From Iocasia fonsfrigidae (lineage in GTDB: Bacteria; Bacillota; Halanaerobiia; Halanaerobiales; DTU029), in NCBI RefSeq assembly GCF_017751145.1, contig NZ_CP046640.1, positions 476,137 through 540,136 of the forward strand: a stretch of DNA of 64,000 nucleotides, in the 5' to 3' direction. A model generated the notes under the pieces. That model worked only from the letters and a program-made list of their open reading frames with translations, had not been told where the DNA came from and did no database searches. The translations under genes were made by a program, and so were the position numbers. Below are positions 53,405 to 62,424 of this stretch, in pieces. Position 1 is the first letter of the stretch. Each line of letters begins with the position of its first letter.

Positions 53405-53761
53405 TTGAAGAGTGTATTGATTGTAGATGATGCCGCTTTTATGAGGTTAAATCTAAAGAATATCTTAAAGGATGAATATGAAATTGCTGGTGAGGCGCAA
53501 GATGGGCAGGAGGCGGTTGAGATGTATCAGGAGCTTCAGCCTGATTTTGTGACGATGGATATTACTATGCCGGTGATGGATGGCCTGGAAGCAATTAAGG
53601 CCATTAAAGATATTAATCCTGATGCCTGTATTGTTGTCTGTAGTGCTATGGGTCAGCAGAAAATGATCATTAAGGCTATTGAGGCTGGAGCAAAAGACTT
53701 TATAGTCAAACCATTTAAGGAAGAACGGGTGGTTGAGGCTGTAAAAAAACTTGGTTTGTAG
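53405..53761 (+). CDS. cheY: CheY-like response regulator
   Basis: A 118-residue single receiver domain. The acidic pair is in LIVDDAAFMR, the phosphoacceptor Asp in FVTMDITMPVMDG (about 54), the Thr/Ser in VCSAMGQQ and the conserved Lys in IVKPFKEERV. It is very similar to chemotaxis CheY of the Bacillus/Thermotoga type that binds the flagellar switch. TTG 53405 is placed about 7 bases after AAGGGGGG; TTG 53399 is too close. It stands just ahead of flgB, so it may be co-transcribed with the basal-body genes, although a 175-base AT-rich gap intervenes. Confidence 0.92.
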   Translation: MKSVLIVDDAAFMRLNLKNILKDEYEIAGEAQDGQEAVEMYQELQPDFVTMDITMPVMDGLEAIKAIKDINPDACIVVCSAMGQQKMIIKAIEAGAKDFIVKPFKEERVVEAVKKLGL

Positions 53762-53936
53762 ACTGGAATAGTAAAATTGACCTCTTTTGTGTCATTGGGA
53801 AGGAATTAGATGTTTTGTGTAGAAATATTATACAAATAGTTAAATAATACCAATTATTTTTGTACATATTTTTATTTTTACATATTTGTTTGTCAAATTC
53901 ACTAAAAAAGATTTAATGGGCTCAGGAGGTGTTGTG

Positions 53937-54335
53937 ATGGTTTCAGTAATTAATTTAATGAGTCGGGGTCTTGATGGGGCTCTTGACAGACAGCAAGCCC
54001 TGGCTGATAATCTAGCTAATATTGATACACCAAACTATAAGCGGAAAGATGTTGATTTTATTAGTGTTTTACGGGAAGAGAGTGAAAAGAGTTCCTCTCT
54101 ATCGTTAAAGACCACTAATGAAAGGCATATTGCTGGTAGCAAGACAGAGGCAAACTCTTTTAAAAGCTTAGCACTAAGGGAGAGTAATTATCGTAATGAT
54201 AAAAATAATGTTGATGTAGATGTTGAGATGGCTGAGGTTGCCAAAAATGGTGTTTATTATAATACACTGGCTAAACAGATTAACGACCAGTTCCGCATCT
54301 TAAAAGATGTTATTAGTAAAGGGGGTAGTCAATAG
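53937..54335 (+). CDS. flgB: Flagellar rod protein FlgB
   Basis: A 132-residue proximal rod protein. LMSRGLDGALDRQQALADNLANIDTPNYKR is the conserved rod N-terminus, and DVDVEMAEVAKNGVYYNTLAKQI the C-terminal helix. ATG 53937 follows AGGAGGTG by 5 bases; the longer upstream frame is not needed. It is the first gene of a long flagellar operon whose genes overlap or nearly touch. The stop overlaps the GTG of flgC. Confidence 0.94.
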   Translation: MVSVINLMSRGLDGALDRQQALADNLANIDTPNYKRKDVDFISVLREESEKSSSLSLKTTNERHIAGSKTEANSFKSLALRESNYRNDKNNVDVDVEMAEVAKNGVYYNTLAKQINDQFRILKDVISKGGSQ

Positions 54336-54772
54336 TGTTTGATTCTTTTGATGTTAGTTCATCTGGAATGACAGCTCAGAGGCTCAGGATGGATATTATT
54401 GCCGATAATATTGCTAATGTTAATACCACCCGGAATGCTGAAGGGGAGACATACCGTCGTAAGGTGCCGGTTTTTCAGGAAAAGGATACAAGTTCCTTCA
54501 AGAAATTACTGAAGGCCAGGCTTGGTCAGGATTCTTCTGCTGAAGGGGTAGAGGTGGTCAGTATTGCTGAAGACCAGTCACCTTTTAAAATAATTTATAA
54601 TCCGTCTCATCCTGATGCTGATGAAGAGGGTTATGTAGAGATGCCGAATATTGATATAAGTTCAGAAATGGTCGATATGATCAGTGCTTCCCGGTCTTAT
54701 GAGGCCAATATCACGGCTTTGAATACTGCCAAGAATATGGCTTTAAAGGCCCTGGAGATAGGGCGGGGTTAG
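54335..54772 (+). CDS. flgC: Flagellar rod protein FlgC
   Basis: A 145-residue rod protein with N-terminal FDVSSSGMTAQRLRMDIIADNIANVNTTR and C-terminal YVEMPNIDISSEMVDMISASRSYEANITALNTAK, both canonical FlgC. The GTG at 54335 overlaps the flgB stop and follows AAAGGGGGTAG. It assembles with FlgB, FlgF/G and FliE to form the rod. Confidence 0.95.
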   Translation: MFDSFDVSSSGMTAQRLRMDIIADNIANVNTTRNAEGETYRRKVPVFQEKDTSSFKKLLKARLGQDSSAEGVEVVSIAEDQSPFKIIYNPSHPDADEEGYVEMPNIDISSEMVDMISASRSYEANITALNTAKNMALKALEIGRG

Positions 54773-54808
54773 CTTGATTTATTATTTTATACTAAAGGGT
54801 GATCTTTT

Positions 54809-55111
54809 ATGATTAAAGGTTTGGAATTATCGAATGACCTGCAGTTATTAACTGGTATTGACAGGGAATCTGGGGTTGGTGAAAAGCAGGAATTATCTTT
54901 TGTAGATATGCTAAAAGAACAGATAAACGGGGTTAATAGTCTAAAAATTGAGGCAGATAAACTTAATGCTGACTTTACCCTTGGCAAGACAGATAATATT
55001 CATCAGGTGATGATAGCTACTGAGAAAGCGAAAGTTGCCCTGGATCTTACTGCTGCTATTCAAAATAAGGCGGCAGGCGCATATAAAGAGATAATGCAGA
55101 TGCAGATGTAA
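54809..55111 (+). CDS. fliE: Hook-basal body protein FliE
   Basis: A 100-residue small protein linking MS ring to rod. The C-terminal part (ADFTLGKTDNIHQVMIATEKAKVALDLTAAIQNKAAGAYKEIMQMQM in sections) is diagnostic of FliE. The N-terminus is shorter and variable. ATG 54809 follows AAAGGGTGAT. It sits between flgC and fliF as in other Firmicutes. Confidence 0.93.
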   Translation: MIKGLELSNDLQLLTGIDRESGVGEKQELSFVDMLKEQINGVNSLKIEADKLNADFTLGKTDNIHQVMIATEKAKVALDLTAAIQNKAAGAYKEIMQMQM

Positions 55112-55147
55112 GTTGTCTTGCTAATACGTGATGAAAGAGGTTGTAAA

Positions 55148-56722
55148 ATGGCTGACTGGTTAAAGGAGTACATAGGACAGCTAAAAGAGTTATGGGCAAA
55201 ATTAAATAAAAGGACTAAAACTATAATCGGTATTGGTACAGGTATTGTTTTTATTGTTTTTATAATCTTAATCTTGTACGGTAGTGGTCCCCAATACCAG
55301 ACACTTTTTAGCCAATTAGACCCTAAAGATGCTGATTCTATAATGGAAAAGTTGGATGAACAGGGGATAAGTTACCAGCTGGCAGATGGTGGAAATACAA
55401 TTATGGTGCCTGCTTCAGTGGTTTATAAAACCAGGTTAAAGATGGCTGGTGAAGGCCTGCCTACACAAGGTGTAGTTGGTTTTGAGGTCTTTGATCAGAG
55501 CAATTTTGGTACTACTGATTTTGAAAGAAGGGTTAATTATTATCGTGCCCTTGGTGGTGAGTTGAGTCGTTCTATTCAGGCCATGGATGCTGTGGAATAT
55601 GCCAAGGTGCAGATCACAGCCCCGCGGGAAAGTCTTTTTGTTGAAGAAGAACAGGGGGCTGAGGCTTCAGTGCTGGTAAAGTTTACACCAGATTATCAGA
55701 TCAGCCAGCCCCAGGTAAAGGCCATGATGAATCTTGTTGCCAGTGCTGTAAAAGGCCTGAAGGCAGAGGACGTAACTATTGTTGATACTGCCGGAAACCT
55801 ATTGAGTACTAATTTAAATGAAGATGAAGATAATGGTTTTGATCAGGAACTGACTATTAATCAATTTGAATTGCAGCGTCAGCTGTCTGATGAAATACGT
55901 AGGGACCTGAGGGCTATGCTGACTAGGGTTCTGGGGCCAGATAATTTTACTGTTCAGGTCAAGGCCAGGATGAATTTTGATCAGCGGCAGGTAGAGAGTA
56001 AGACCTATTCACCAGTGGTAGATGATGAGGGTATTATCCGCAGCCGTCAGGAGCGCCTGGAGAATTATCAGGGTAATATTGATGGTGTCGGAGGTGTCCC
56101 TGGAACCACCTCAAATGTTCCTCAATACCAGGAAATAGAGGGAGAAGAGGGGACAGGTTCGTATAGTAGTTCTGATATAGTTACTAATTATGAGATAAAT
56201 GAGAGGCTTGAACGCCGTGTTTACTCACCAGGGAGTATTGACTACCTCTCAGCGGCTGTTATTGTTAATAATAATCTGGCTGAAGAGGACTTAGAAAAAA
56301 TAAGAGGGGCAGTACAGGCTGCTATTGGTTATAACCCGGAACGTGGTGATACTGTTACTGTTACCAGTCTTAATTTTGATAACTCAATGGAAGAAGAGTT
56401 TGCTGCAGCTCGAGAGGCTGAGGCGGCAGCCCGGAGGACAAAAATGCTAATCTATGCCGGACTTATTGGATTTATTCTTTTACTATTAGTAATTTCTCTC
56501 TTTATCTTTAGGCACTCTGCCAGGAGTGGAGAGGAAAGAACAGGCCAACATGCTCTGGATTATATGGTAGATGATGAACTGGAAGATGAAGTAGCTGCTG
56601 CTGCTGAACTTACCGATGAACAGAAAAAACGAATGAAAATCAGGGAACAGCTTACAGAGCTTATTAATGATAAACCTGAAGAGGTTACTGAAATGATTAA
56701 GAGCTGGTTAGTTGATGAGTAA
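55148..56722 (+). CDS. fliF: Flagellar MS-ring protein FliF
   Basis: A 524-residue membrane protein. Transmembrane helices lie at about 25-45 and 440-462. Between them are the ring-building domains, with YQTLFSQLDPKDADSIMEKL, GTTDFERRVNYYRALGGELSRSI, and the extended beta-collar loop EYQEIEG-type segment (here QYQEIEGEEGTGSYSSSDIVTNYEINE). The C-terminal EEVTEMIKSWLVDE binds FliG. ATG 55148 follows AAGAGG; the ATG-proximal upstream frame adds 10 residues without a ribosome binding site. Confidence 0.95.
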   Translation: MADWLKEYIGQLKELWAKLNKRTKTIIGIGTGIVFIVFIILILYGSGPQYQTLFSQLDPKDADSIMEKLDEQGISYQLADGGNTIMVPASVVYKTRLKMAGEGLPTQGVVGFEVFDQSNFGTTDFERRVNYYRALGGELSRSIQAMDAVEYAKVQITAPRESLFVEEEQGAEASVLVKFTPDYQISQPQVKAMMNLVASAVKGLKAEDVTIVDTAGNLLSTNLNEDEDNGFDQELTINQFELQRQLSDEIRRDLRAMLTRVLGPDNFTVQVKARMNFDQRQVESKTYSPVVDDEGIIRSRQERLENYQGNIDGVGGVPGTTSNVPQYQEIEGEEGTGSYSSSDIVTNYEINERLERRVYSPGSIDYLSAAVIVNNNLAEEDLEKIRGAVQAAIGYNPERGDTVTVTSLNFDNSMEEEFAAAREAEAAARRTKMLIYAGLIGFILLLLVISLFIFRHSARSGEERTGQHALDYMVDDELEDEVAAAAELTDEQKKRMKIREQLTELINDKPEEVTEMIKSWLVDE

Positions 56723-56737
56723 TAAGGGGTTGTTATT

Positions 56738-57745
56738 ATGAACTATAAAGATTTAACTGGAAAACAAAAAGCGGCGATTTTACTGGTTGCTATGGGACCA
56801 GATGTATCTGCCAGTATATTTCAACATTTAAGTGATGAAGATATTGAAGAATTAACCCTGGAGATTGCCAATCTACGTCCAGTTGAGAGTGAGCTTAAGG
56901 ATCAGGTGCTGGAGGAGTTCTTTCAGATCTGCCAGGCCCATGATTATATTAACAGGGGTGGTATAGAATATGCCCGGGAAGTACTGGAAAAAGCTGTAGG
57001 TGAGGATAGGGCAAATAGCATCCTGGAGCGTTTAACTGCAACTCTTCAGGTCAGGCCCTTTGATGCTATCCGTAAAACAGACCCTTCCCAGTTAATGAAC
57101 TTCATTCAGGGTGAACACCCCCAGACTATTGCTATGATTATGGCCTATCTTCAGCCTGAACAATCATCCAGTATACTTGCTTATCTACCTCAGGAAATTC
57201 AGGCCGAGGTTTCCCGCAGGATTGCTTTAATGGATAGGACCTCACCTGATATAGTCAAAGAGGTTGAGACAGTCCTTGAACATAAATTATCTTCAATTGT
57301 CACCAATGAATATGCTTCAGCTGGAGGTGTAGAGTCGATTGTTAATATCCTGAATTTTGCCGACAGGGGAACAGAAAAGAATATCCTTGACCATCTTGAG
57401 GAGAAAGACCCTGAACTGGCAGAAGAAATCAGGAAGCGGATGTTTGTCTTTGAAGATATTATCTTACTGGCTGACCGGGCTGTACAGATGGTACTGCGTC
57501 AGGTTGAGACCCATGATGTTGCCCTGTCCCTTAAGACTGCTAGTGATGATGTTGGGAACAAGATTTATAAAAATATGTCCAAGCGGGCTTCTGAAATGTT
57601 GAAAGAGGATATTGAATACATGGGGCCGGTCAGGTTGCGTGAAGTAGAGGATGCCCAGCAGAGAATTGTTAATGTTATCCGCCAGTTAGAGGATAGTGGA
57701 GAAATTGTTATTGCCCGTGGTGGAGAGGGTGAAGTAATTGTCTAA
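56738..57745 (+). CDS. fliG: Flagellar motor switch protein FliG
   Basis: A 335-residue switch protein. Conserved elements are GKQKAAILLVAMGPDVSASIF at the start, EHPQTIAMIMAYL...LPQEIQAEVSRRIA in the middle (ARM-like domain), and the torque-generating C-domain with FEDIILLADRAVQMVLRQVE and MSKRASEMLKEDIEYMGPVRL. It couples stator motion to the MS ring and binds FliM. ATG 56738 follows AAGGGG. Eight bases at the end overlap the TTG start of fliH. Confidence 0.96.
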   Translation: MNYKDLTGKQKAAILLVAMGPDVSASIFQHLSDEDIEELTLEIANLRPVESELKDQVLEEFFQICQAHDYINRGGIEYAREVLEKAVGEDRANSILERLTATLQVRPFDAIRKTDPSQLMNFIQGEHPQTIAMIMAYLQPEQSSSILAYLPQEIQAEVSRRIALMDRTSPDIVKEVETVLEHKLSSIVTNEYASAGGVESIVNILNFADRGTEKNILDHLEEKDPELAEEIRKRMFVFEDIILLADRAVQMVLRQVETHDVALSLKTASDDVGNKIYKNMSKRASEMLKEDIEYMGPVRLREVEDAQQRIVNVIRQLEDSGEIVIARGGEGEVIV

Positions 57746-58517
57746 TATCATTAAGTCTTCTAACATTATAGGTGTCTATCAGCTGAAAGACAAAAAAATT
57801 GTAAGCAAAAAGGAAGAGATAGCAGAAGAGGAGACAGTAATAGCTGAGAAAGAGGACCTGGTAAAAAAAGAAAAGAAAGAGGCTGCCAGGATGCTGGCTG
57901 AAGCTGAGAAAGAGGCCGAAGAAATACTTGCCAAGGCTCGTTCTGAAGCAGAAAAGATAATTGCTGAAGCCGGAGAAAAGGCTGAAGGGATAGTAAAAGA
58001 GGCTGAAGAAACCGGTTATCAGGAGGGTTACCAGGAAGGTATCAAGACAGGTAATGATGAGGGTTATCAGGAAGGACTGGCTCTAACTGCTGAGGCTCGG
58101 GAGACTATAGAAAGGGTAGTTAAAGAGATCCGTGATGAGCTGACAGCTGAGGCTGAGGAGCTTTCAGGTGAGATTATTACCCTGGCTATTAAGATAGCTG
58201 GCCGGATTGTAAATACTCAGTTAGAGCTGCACCCGTCACTTATTAATAACATTATTCAAGAGATGGTAGAGGATATGCGTAATATTGAGAGTGTTGAAAT
58301 TTTTATTCATCCGAATTTATTGGAATATCTTAATCAAGATAAATTGAATGATAAACTGGTTAAACAGCTGGTTAAAATCAAAGGTGATAATAATTTAAAA
58401 CCCGGTGACTGTATTGTGGAGTCAGAACTCGGCGGTAGAGATGGTTCGCTTGATACTAAATTGGATTTAATTGAACGAGAACTCCTTAAAGGGGCCGGTT
58501 TTCATGAAGAAACTTGA
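57738..58517 (+). CDS. fliH: Flagellar assembly protein FliH
   Basis: A 259-residue regulator of the export ATPase. Residues 25-100 form a very charged Ala/Glu/Lys coiled coil, followed by a glycine-repeat stretch YQEGYQEGIKTGNDEGYQEG typical of FliH (GxxxG repeats). The C-terminal domain (ITLAIKIAGRIVNTQLELHPSLI to the end) binds FliI. TTG 57738 overlaps the fliG stop. The end overlaps the fliI start by 14 bases. Confidence 0.92.
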   Translation: MSNIIKSSNIIGVYQLKDKKIVSKKEEIAEEETVIAEKEDLVKKEKKEAARMLAEAEKEAEEILAKARSEAEKIIAEAGEKAEGIVKEAEETGYQEGYQEGIKTGNDEGYQEGLALTAEARETIERVVKEIRDELTAEAEELSGEIITLAIKIAGRIVNTQLELHPSLINNIIQEMVEDMRNIESVEIFIHPNLLEYLNQDKLNDKLVKQLVKIKGDNNLKPGDCIVESELGGRDGSLDTKLDLIERELLKGAGFHEET

Positions 58518-59814
58518 TTTTAATAATCTTACTACCAGGGTTGAACAGCTGCCGACCAATAGCAATTTTGGACATATCACCCGGGTTGTAGGGTTAATTA
58601 TAGAGTCTCAGGGCCCTGAAGTCAGTATTGGTGAATTATGTTTGATAAAACACCAGGATCGGACTGTCAGAGCAGAGGTAGTTGGTTTTGATGACAGCAA
58701 GGTTTTATTAATGCCGATAGGTGATATGGATGGCATTACACCAGGTGCCAGGGTAGTGGCTACCGGTGAGCGTTTGTCAGTTAAGGTTGGTGCGGAATTA
58801 CTGGGACAGGTTGTTGATGGTCTTGGTAAACCTATCTATCATCATAATGGACCAATGCCTGGTCTAATTGATATGCCTTTAAAGGCCCAGCCCCCTGATC
58901 CACTTTCCAGGGAAAGGATTACTGAACCTATGGCCCTGGGCATCAGGAGTATTGATGGTTTGATAAGCTGTGGTCGAGGTCAGCGGGTTGGTATTTTTGC
59001 TGGTAGTGGTGTTGGTAAGAGTACTTTAATGGGCATGGCCGCCCGTAATACTGATGCTGATATTAATGTTATTGGACTTGTCGGTGAAAGGGGCAGAGAG
59101 GTGCTGGACTTTCTGGAAAGGGACCTGGGCCAGGAGGCTTTAGAACATTCTGTCGTGGTAGTAGCAACCTCTGATAAACCTGCTTTAGTCAGGGTGAAGG
59201 CAGCCCATGTAACAACAGCTATTGCTGAGTACTTTCGTGACCAGGGGCATGATGTGCTCTTGATGATGGATTCTATTACCAGGGTAGCCATGGCCTTACG
59301 TGAAATAGGATTGGCTGTAGGTGAACCACCGACTACCAGGGGTTATCCACCTTCTGTCTATGCTGAACTTCCTAAACTATTGGAGAGAACAGGGACAAAT
59401 GACCGGGGTTCGATTACTGCCCTTTATACAGTGCTGGTTGAGGGTGATGATTTTAATGAACCAATTTCAGATACTGTCCGTGGAATACTTGATGGACATA
59501 TCCTTTTATCAAGGGAATTAGCATCACGTAATCACTACCCGGCTGTGGATGTTCTGGAGAGTGTCAGCAGGGTTATGCCTGAGGTTAGTAGTCCAGAACA
59601 TTTGGAGGCAGCTGGTGAATTGAAAAAACTGCTGGCTGACTACCGTGAAGCAGAAGACCTGATTAATATTGGTGCCTATCAGGCAGGGAGTAATCCGGCA
59701 GTAGATAGGGCTATTAATAAGATTGAGTTAATAGATAATTTTTTAAGACAGGATATGAAGGAAAAGACCGAGTTTGCAGAAACCATCAGGCGTTTAACTG
59801 AAATAGTTAGGTAG
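58504..59814 (+). CDS. fliI: Flagellum-specific export ATPase FliI
   Basis: A 436-residue ATPase homologous to F1-beta. The Walker A loop is GIFAGSGVGKSTLMG (about 165) and the Walker B region VLLMMDSITRVAMALREIG. GEPPTTRGYPPSVYAELPKLLERTG is specific for FliI/type III ATPases. It energises export of rod, hook and filament proteins with FliH and FliJ. ATG 58504 gives the usual N-terminus; an in-frame ATG at 58471 lies inside fliH without a ribosome binding site. Confidence 0.96.
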   Translation: MKKLDFNNLTTRVEQLPTNSNFGHITRVVGLIIESQGPEVSIGELCLIKHQDRTVRAEVVGFDDSKVLLMPIGDMDGITPGARVVATGERLSVKVGAELLGQVVDGLGKPIYHHNGPMPGLIDMPLKAQPPDPLSRERITEPMALGIRSIDGLISCGRGQRVGIFAGSGVGKSTLMGMAARNTDADINVIGLVGERGREVLDFLERDLGQEALEHSVVVVATSDKPALVRVKAAHVTTAIAEYFRDQGHDVLLMMDSITRVAMALREIGLAVGEPPTTRGYPPSVYAELPKLLERTGTNDRGSITALYTVLVEGDDFNEPISDTVRGILDGHILLSRELASRNHYPAVDVLESVSRVMPEVSSPEHLEAAGELKKLLADYREAEDLINIGAYQAGSNPAVDRAINKIELIDNFLRQDMKEKTEFAETIRRLTEIVR

Positions 59815-59825
59815 GGTGGATGATC

Positions 59826-60272
59826 ATGAAGGGTTTTCAATTCAATCTCAATAGGGTTCTTGATGTCAGGAAACTGGAGGAGCAGCTCTCCCGCAACAGG
59901 CTGTTGGGGGAGAAACACAAGGCTGCTCAAATTGAGGGTGAGCTGGAGGAGTTAAATCATAAACAGCATAAAATATATAATTACCTGCGTGAAAAGGATA
60001 ATGAAATTACAGTAGAGGAGATGCTTCAGACCCGTAACTTTATTCACCGACAGCGTCGTCAGATAAAACAGGTCAGTGGAAAGCTGTCCAAACAGATGAC
60101 TGAGGTAGAGAAATGTAATACAGAATTTATTGAAAAGAAGAAGAAAAAAGAGATTCTGGAGAAATTAAAAGAAAAGGAATATCAACAATACCGACAGGAA
60201 TTATTCCGTAAAGAGCAGCAGCTGATTGATGAAATAAACCAGCAGTTAAAAAAGGGAAGGTGGTTTGAATGA
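59826..60272 (+). CDS. fliJ: Flagellar export protein FliJ
   Basis: A 148-residue coiled-coil protein. The N-terminus KGFQFNLNRVLDVRKLEEQ is typical of FliJ, and the rest is a long charged two-helix coil. FliJ is the central stalk of the export ATPase. ATG 59826 lies six bases after GGGTGG; the ATG at 59820 abuts it. The stop overlaps the next ATG by four bases. Confidence 0.9.
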   Translation: MKGFQFNLNRVLDVRKLEEQLSRNRLLGEKHKAAQIEGELEELNHKQHKIYNYLREKDNEITVEEMLQTRNFIHRQRRQIKQVSGKLSKQMTEVEKCNTEFIEKKKKKEILEKLKEKEYQQYRQELFRKEQQLIDEINQQLKKGRWFE

Positions 60273-60799
60273 AAAAAGCACTGATAATATTTCTAATACT
60301 TATAATCCTGGGTTCTGCTGTTTATCTACTGGAAACCTTTAATCTTATATCACTCAGGGCCTGGGGAGAAAGGGTAATTGTCAATACACCTTTCCTTAAG
60401 GAATATGTGCAGACTAATGAAGCCTTTTTAAGTATCGCCGATAAAACAAAAAGGCTGGAAGGGGAAAACAAGCTACTCTTACAGCAAAACCAGGAAATGG
60501 AAGGAAAGTTAGAGGAACTAACGAAGTTTGTTGACCAACAGCAGGCAGAGATTGAATCCCTGACAGAGGAACTGGCCAAGGCAAGGGACAGGAGTATCAG
60601 TGAAGAGGAAAGGCTGAATAAACTGGTTAAGATATATTCAGAGATGGAGGCAGAAGAGGCGGCCAGGATAATAGCAACACTGGAAAAAGAGCTGGCTATT
60701 AAAATCCTGCGCAACTTAAAGGAAAAAGATGCCTCTGCTATCCTGACTCAATTGAGTCCAGCAGATGCAGCAGATTTTTCGCTGGCACTTGACCAATAA
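60269..60799 (+). CDS. motE: MotE-like flagellar protein (MgtE-N-like domain)
   Basis: A 176-residue membrane-anchored protein. Helix 1 (about 5-25) is a transmembrane anchor, and residues 60-115 form a coiled coil. The C-terminus (KIYSEMEAEEAARIIATLEKELAIKILRNLKEKDASAILTQLSPADAADF in parts) is the MgtE intracellular-type repeat found in MotE/YlxF proteins encoded next to fliJ. In Sinorhizobium MotE chaperones MotC; here the partner is unknown. ATG 60269 follows GGGAAGGTGG. Confidence 0.82.
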   Translation: MKKALIIFLILIILGSAVYLLETFNLISLRAWGERVIVNTPFLKEYVQTNEAFLSIADKTKRLEGENKLLLQQNQEMEGKLEELTKFVDQQQAEIESLTEELAKARDRSISEEERLNKLVKIYSEMEAEEAARIIATLEKELAIKILRNLKEKDASAILTQLSPADAADFSLALDQ

Positions 60800-60874
60800 T
60801 TGGCTGGAACGGAAGAGTGTTATATTTAAGTGCTATTTATATAGATTAATTCATCTAGAAAGGGGGTGAGAAAA

Positions 60875-62404
60875 ATGAATATAGGGTTTAATTCGATGGG
60901 ATTCTTTTCTTCAACAGCCAGTACTGGAGCAGTTAATAGTAAAGGCCCAGCTGTTTCCTTAAAAGGTAACGGTGTTAAGGAGGGTGATTTTAAAAATATT
61001 CTCCTAGCTCAAAATCAGGGTGAGTATGGCAGTCAGGATGAGACAGTAGAAAATGTTCTACCTGATGAAGCTTTAGAAAAACTGAATAAATTACTGGAGA
61101 TGGAGCCTGAAGAGTTAGCAGAAGTACTTCAGGGACTTGAACCTGAGTTTTTAATGGCTCTAAAGGCTTTACTGGATATTCCTGCTGACAGCCTGGCTCA
61201 GTATTTAGTTTCCTTGGATCCAGAACTTGACAGTAGCAGTCTGCAGGCTTTGGAGGAATCCCTGCAAAGGCTGAAGGATGCTCTGGTTCAGGAGTTAACT
61301 GGAACTAATCCAGAGCAGTTGCTTGCTGAAGAGGGAGAGACTGTTCTTGAAAAGGGACAGGGTGACTCAGAGGCAGGTAATTCCAATGCTGTTGGGGTAA
61401 ATTCCTCTAATCAAGGTGATGGGGGCTCTGTTAGCAGTGAACTTTCAGCTGATAGTAGTACTACCGTGAAGACTGCCAATAATGGTATAGCCTCTGTTTT
61501 TTCTGAAGATAGGAAAGGGTTCCAGCAGTCAGAAGAAAAATCAGTAAGTCTGGAGGAATTGGCAGCTGACCGGGGAAAGCAGGGTAGTAGAGATGACCTG
61601 TCTGTTCTTGAGGATGGAAAGGGTCAGAAAAATGCCCAAAGTGATCAGGGACAGTCAGCTGAGAAATTAAATAGTCTTGCCCGGGAAAATGCTGGTTTTA
61701 CTCTGGGTAAAACAGGTGATGTAGCAGGTCAGGGTAAAGAAAATGATTTCTGGAAAACAAATCAACTTGATTCAGCAGCCCAGAACAGCACATCTATTAG
61801 TAGTAAAGAACAGTTGGCCCAGAATGGACAATTTAGTGACCTGATGGGGCAGACTTCACAACAGGGTAGCGGCCTAAATGGGGCTAATGCTGCCGGGACA
61901 GCTGAAACAGCCAGGGTTAATCTGCAAAATGTGATTGAACAGATTACTGATCGTATCCAGTTCAGTCAGCAGGGAAATAAACAGCTTAATATTCAGCTGG
62001 AGCCAGAGTCATTGGGGAAGGTAAGGGTTCAGCTTAAGGTAGAGGCTGGTGAAGTAATGGCCAGACTTCTGGTAGAGAGCCAGGAGGTTAAGTCCTATCT
62101 TGAACATAATATAAATGGTCTCAGGTCTAATCTAGTCAGACAGGGATTGACAGTTGACCAGCTCTATGTTGAGTCAAATGATAAGTATTTTAATGAAGAA
62201 TTTGACTCCCAACAGGGTTCCTATCAGGAACAACAGCATAGTAATCAGGAACAGAACTCTCAGGATTTTGGACAGATTAGCTATGAAGAGATGGAAACAC
62301 TGCTGAGTGAAGAGGGATTTAGTGAACTCCCGCAGAGTATAATTGCAGACCACCGCTGGTCAAATCTTAATTATATCAGACACAGGATGAATCTACTGGC
62401 CTAG
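60875..62404 (+). CDS. fliK: Hook-length control protein FliK
   Basis: A 509-residue exported ruler and specificity switch. The first 350 residues are low-complexity, Gln/Ser/Glu rich and variable, as in other FliK. Residues 360-450 contain the conserved hook-length domain: IEQITDRIQFSQQGNKQLNIQLEPESLGKVRVQL, then EVMARLLVESQEVKSYLEHNINGLRSNLVRQGLTVDQL. ATG 60875 follows AAAGGGGGTGAG; a GTG at 60866 overlaps that site. It precedes flgD as in Bacillus. Confidence 0.92.
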   Translation: MNIGFNSMGFFSSTASTGAVNSKGPAVSLKGNGVKEGDFKNILLAQNQGEYGSQDETVENVLPDEALEKLNKLLEMEPEELAEVLQGLEPEFLMALKALLDIPADSLAQYLVSLDPELDSSSLQALEESLQRLKDALVQELTGTNPEQLLAEEGETVLEKGQGDSEAGNSNAVGVNSSNQGDGGSVSSELSADSSTTVKTANNGIASVFSEDRKGFQQSEEKSVSLEELAADRGKQGSRDDLSVLEDGKGQKNAQSDQGQSAEKLNSLARENAGFTLGKTGDVAGQGKENDFWKTNQLDSAAQNSTSISSKEQLAQNGQFSDLMGQTSQQGSGLNGANAAGTAETARVNLQNVIEQITDRIQFSQQGNKQLNIQLEPESLGKVRVQLKVEAGEVMARLLVESQEVKSYLEHNINGLRSNLVRQGLTVDQLYVESNDKYFNEEFDSQQGSYQEQQHSNQEQNSQDFGQISYEEMETLLSEEGFSELPQSIIADHRWSNLNYIRHRMNLLA

Positions 62405-62424
62405 ATAAGAAAGGGGGTGAAAAG

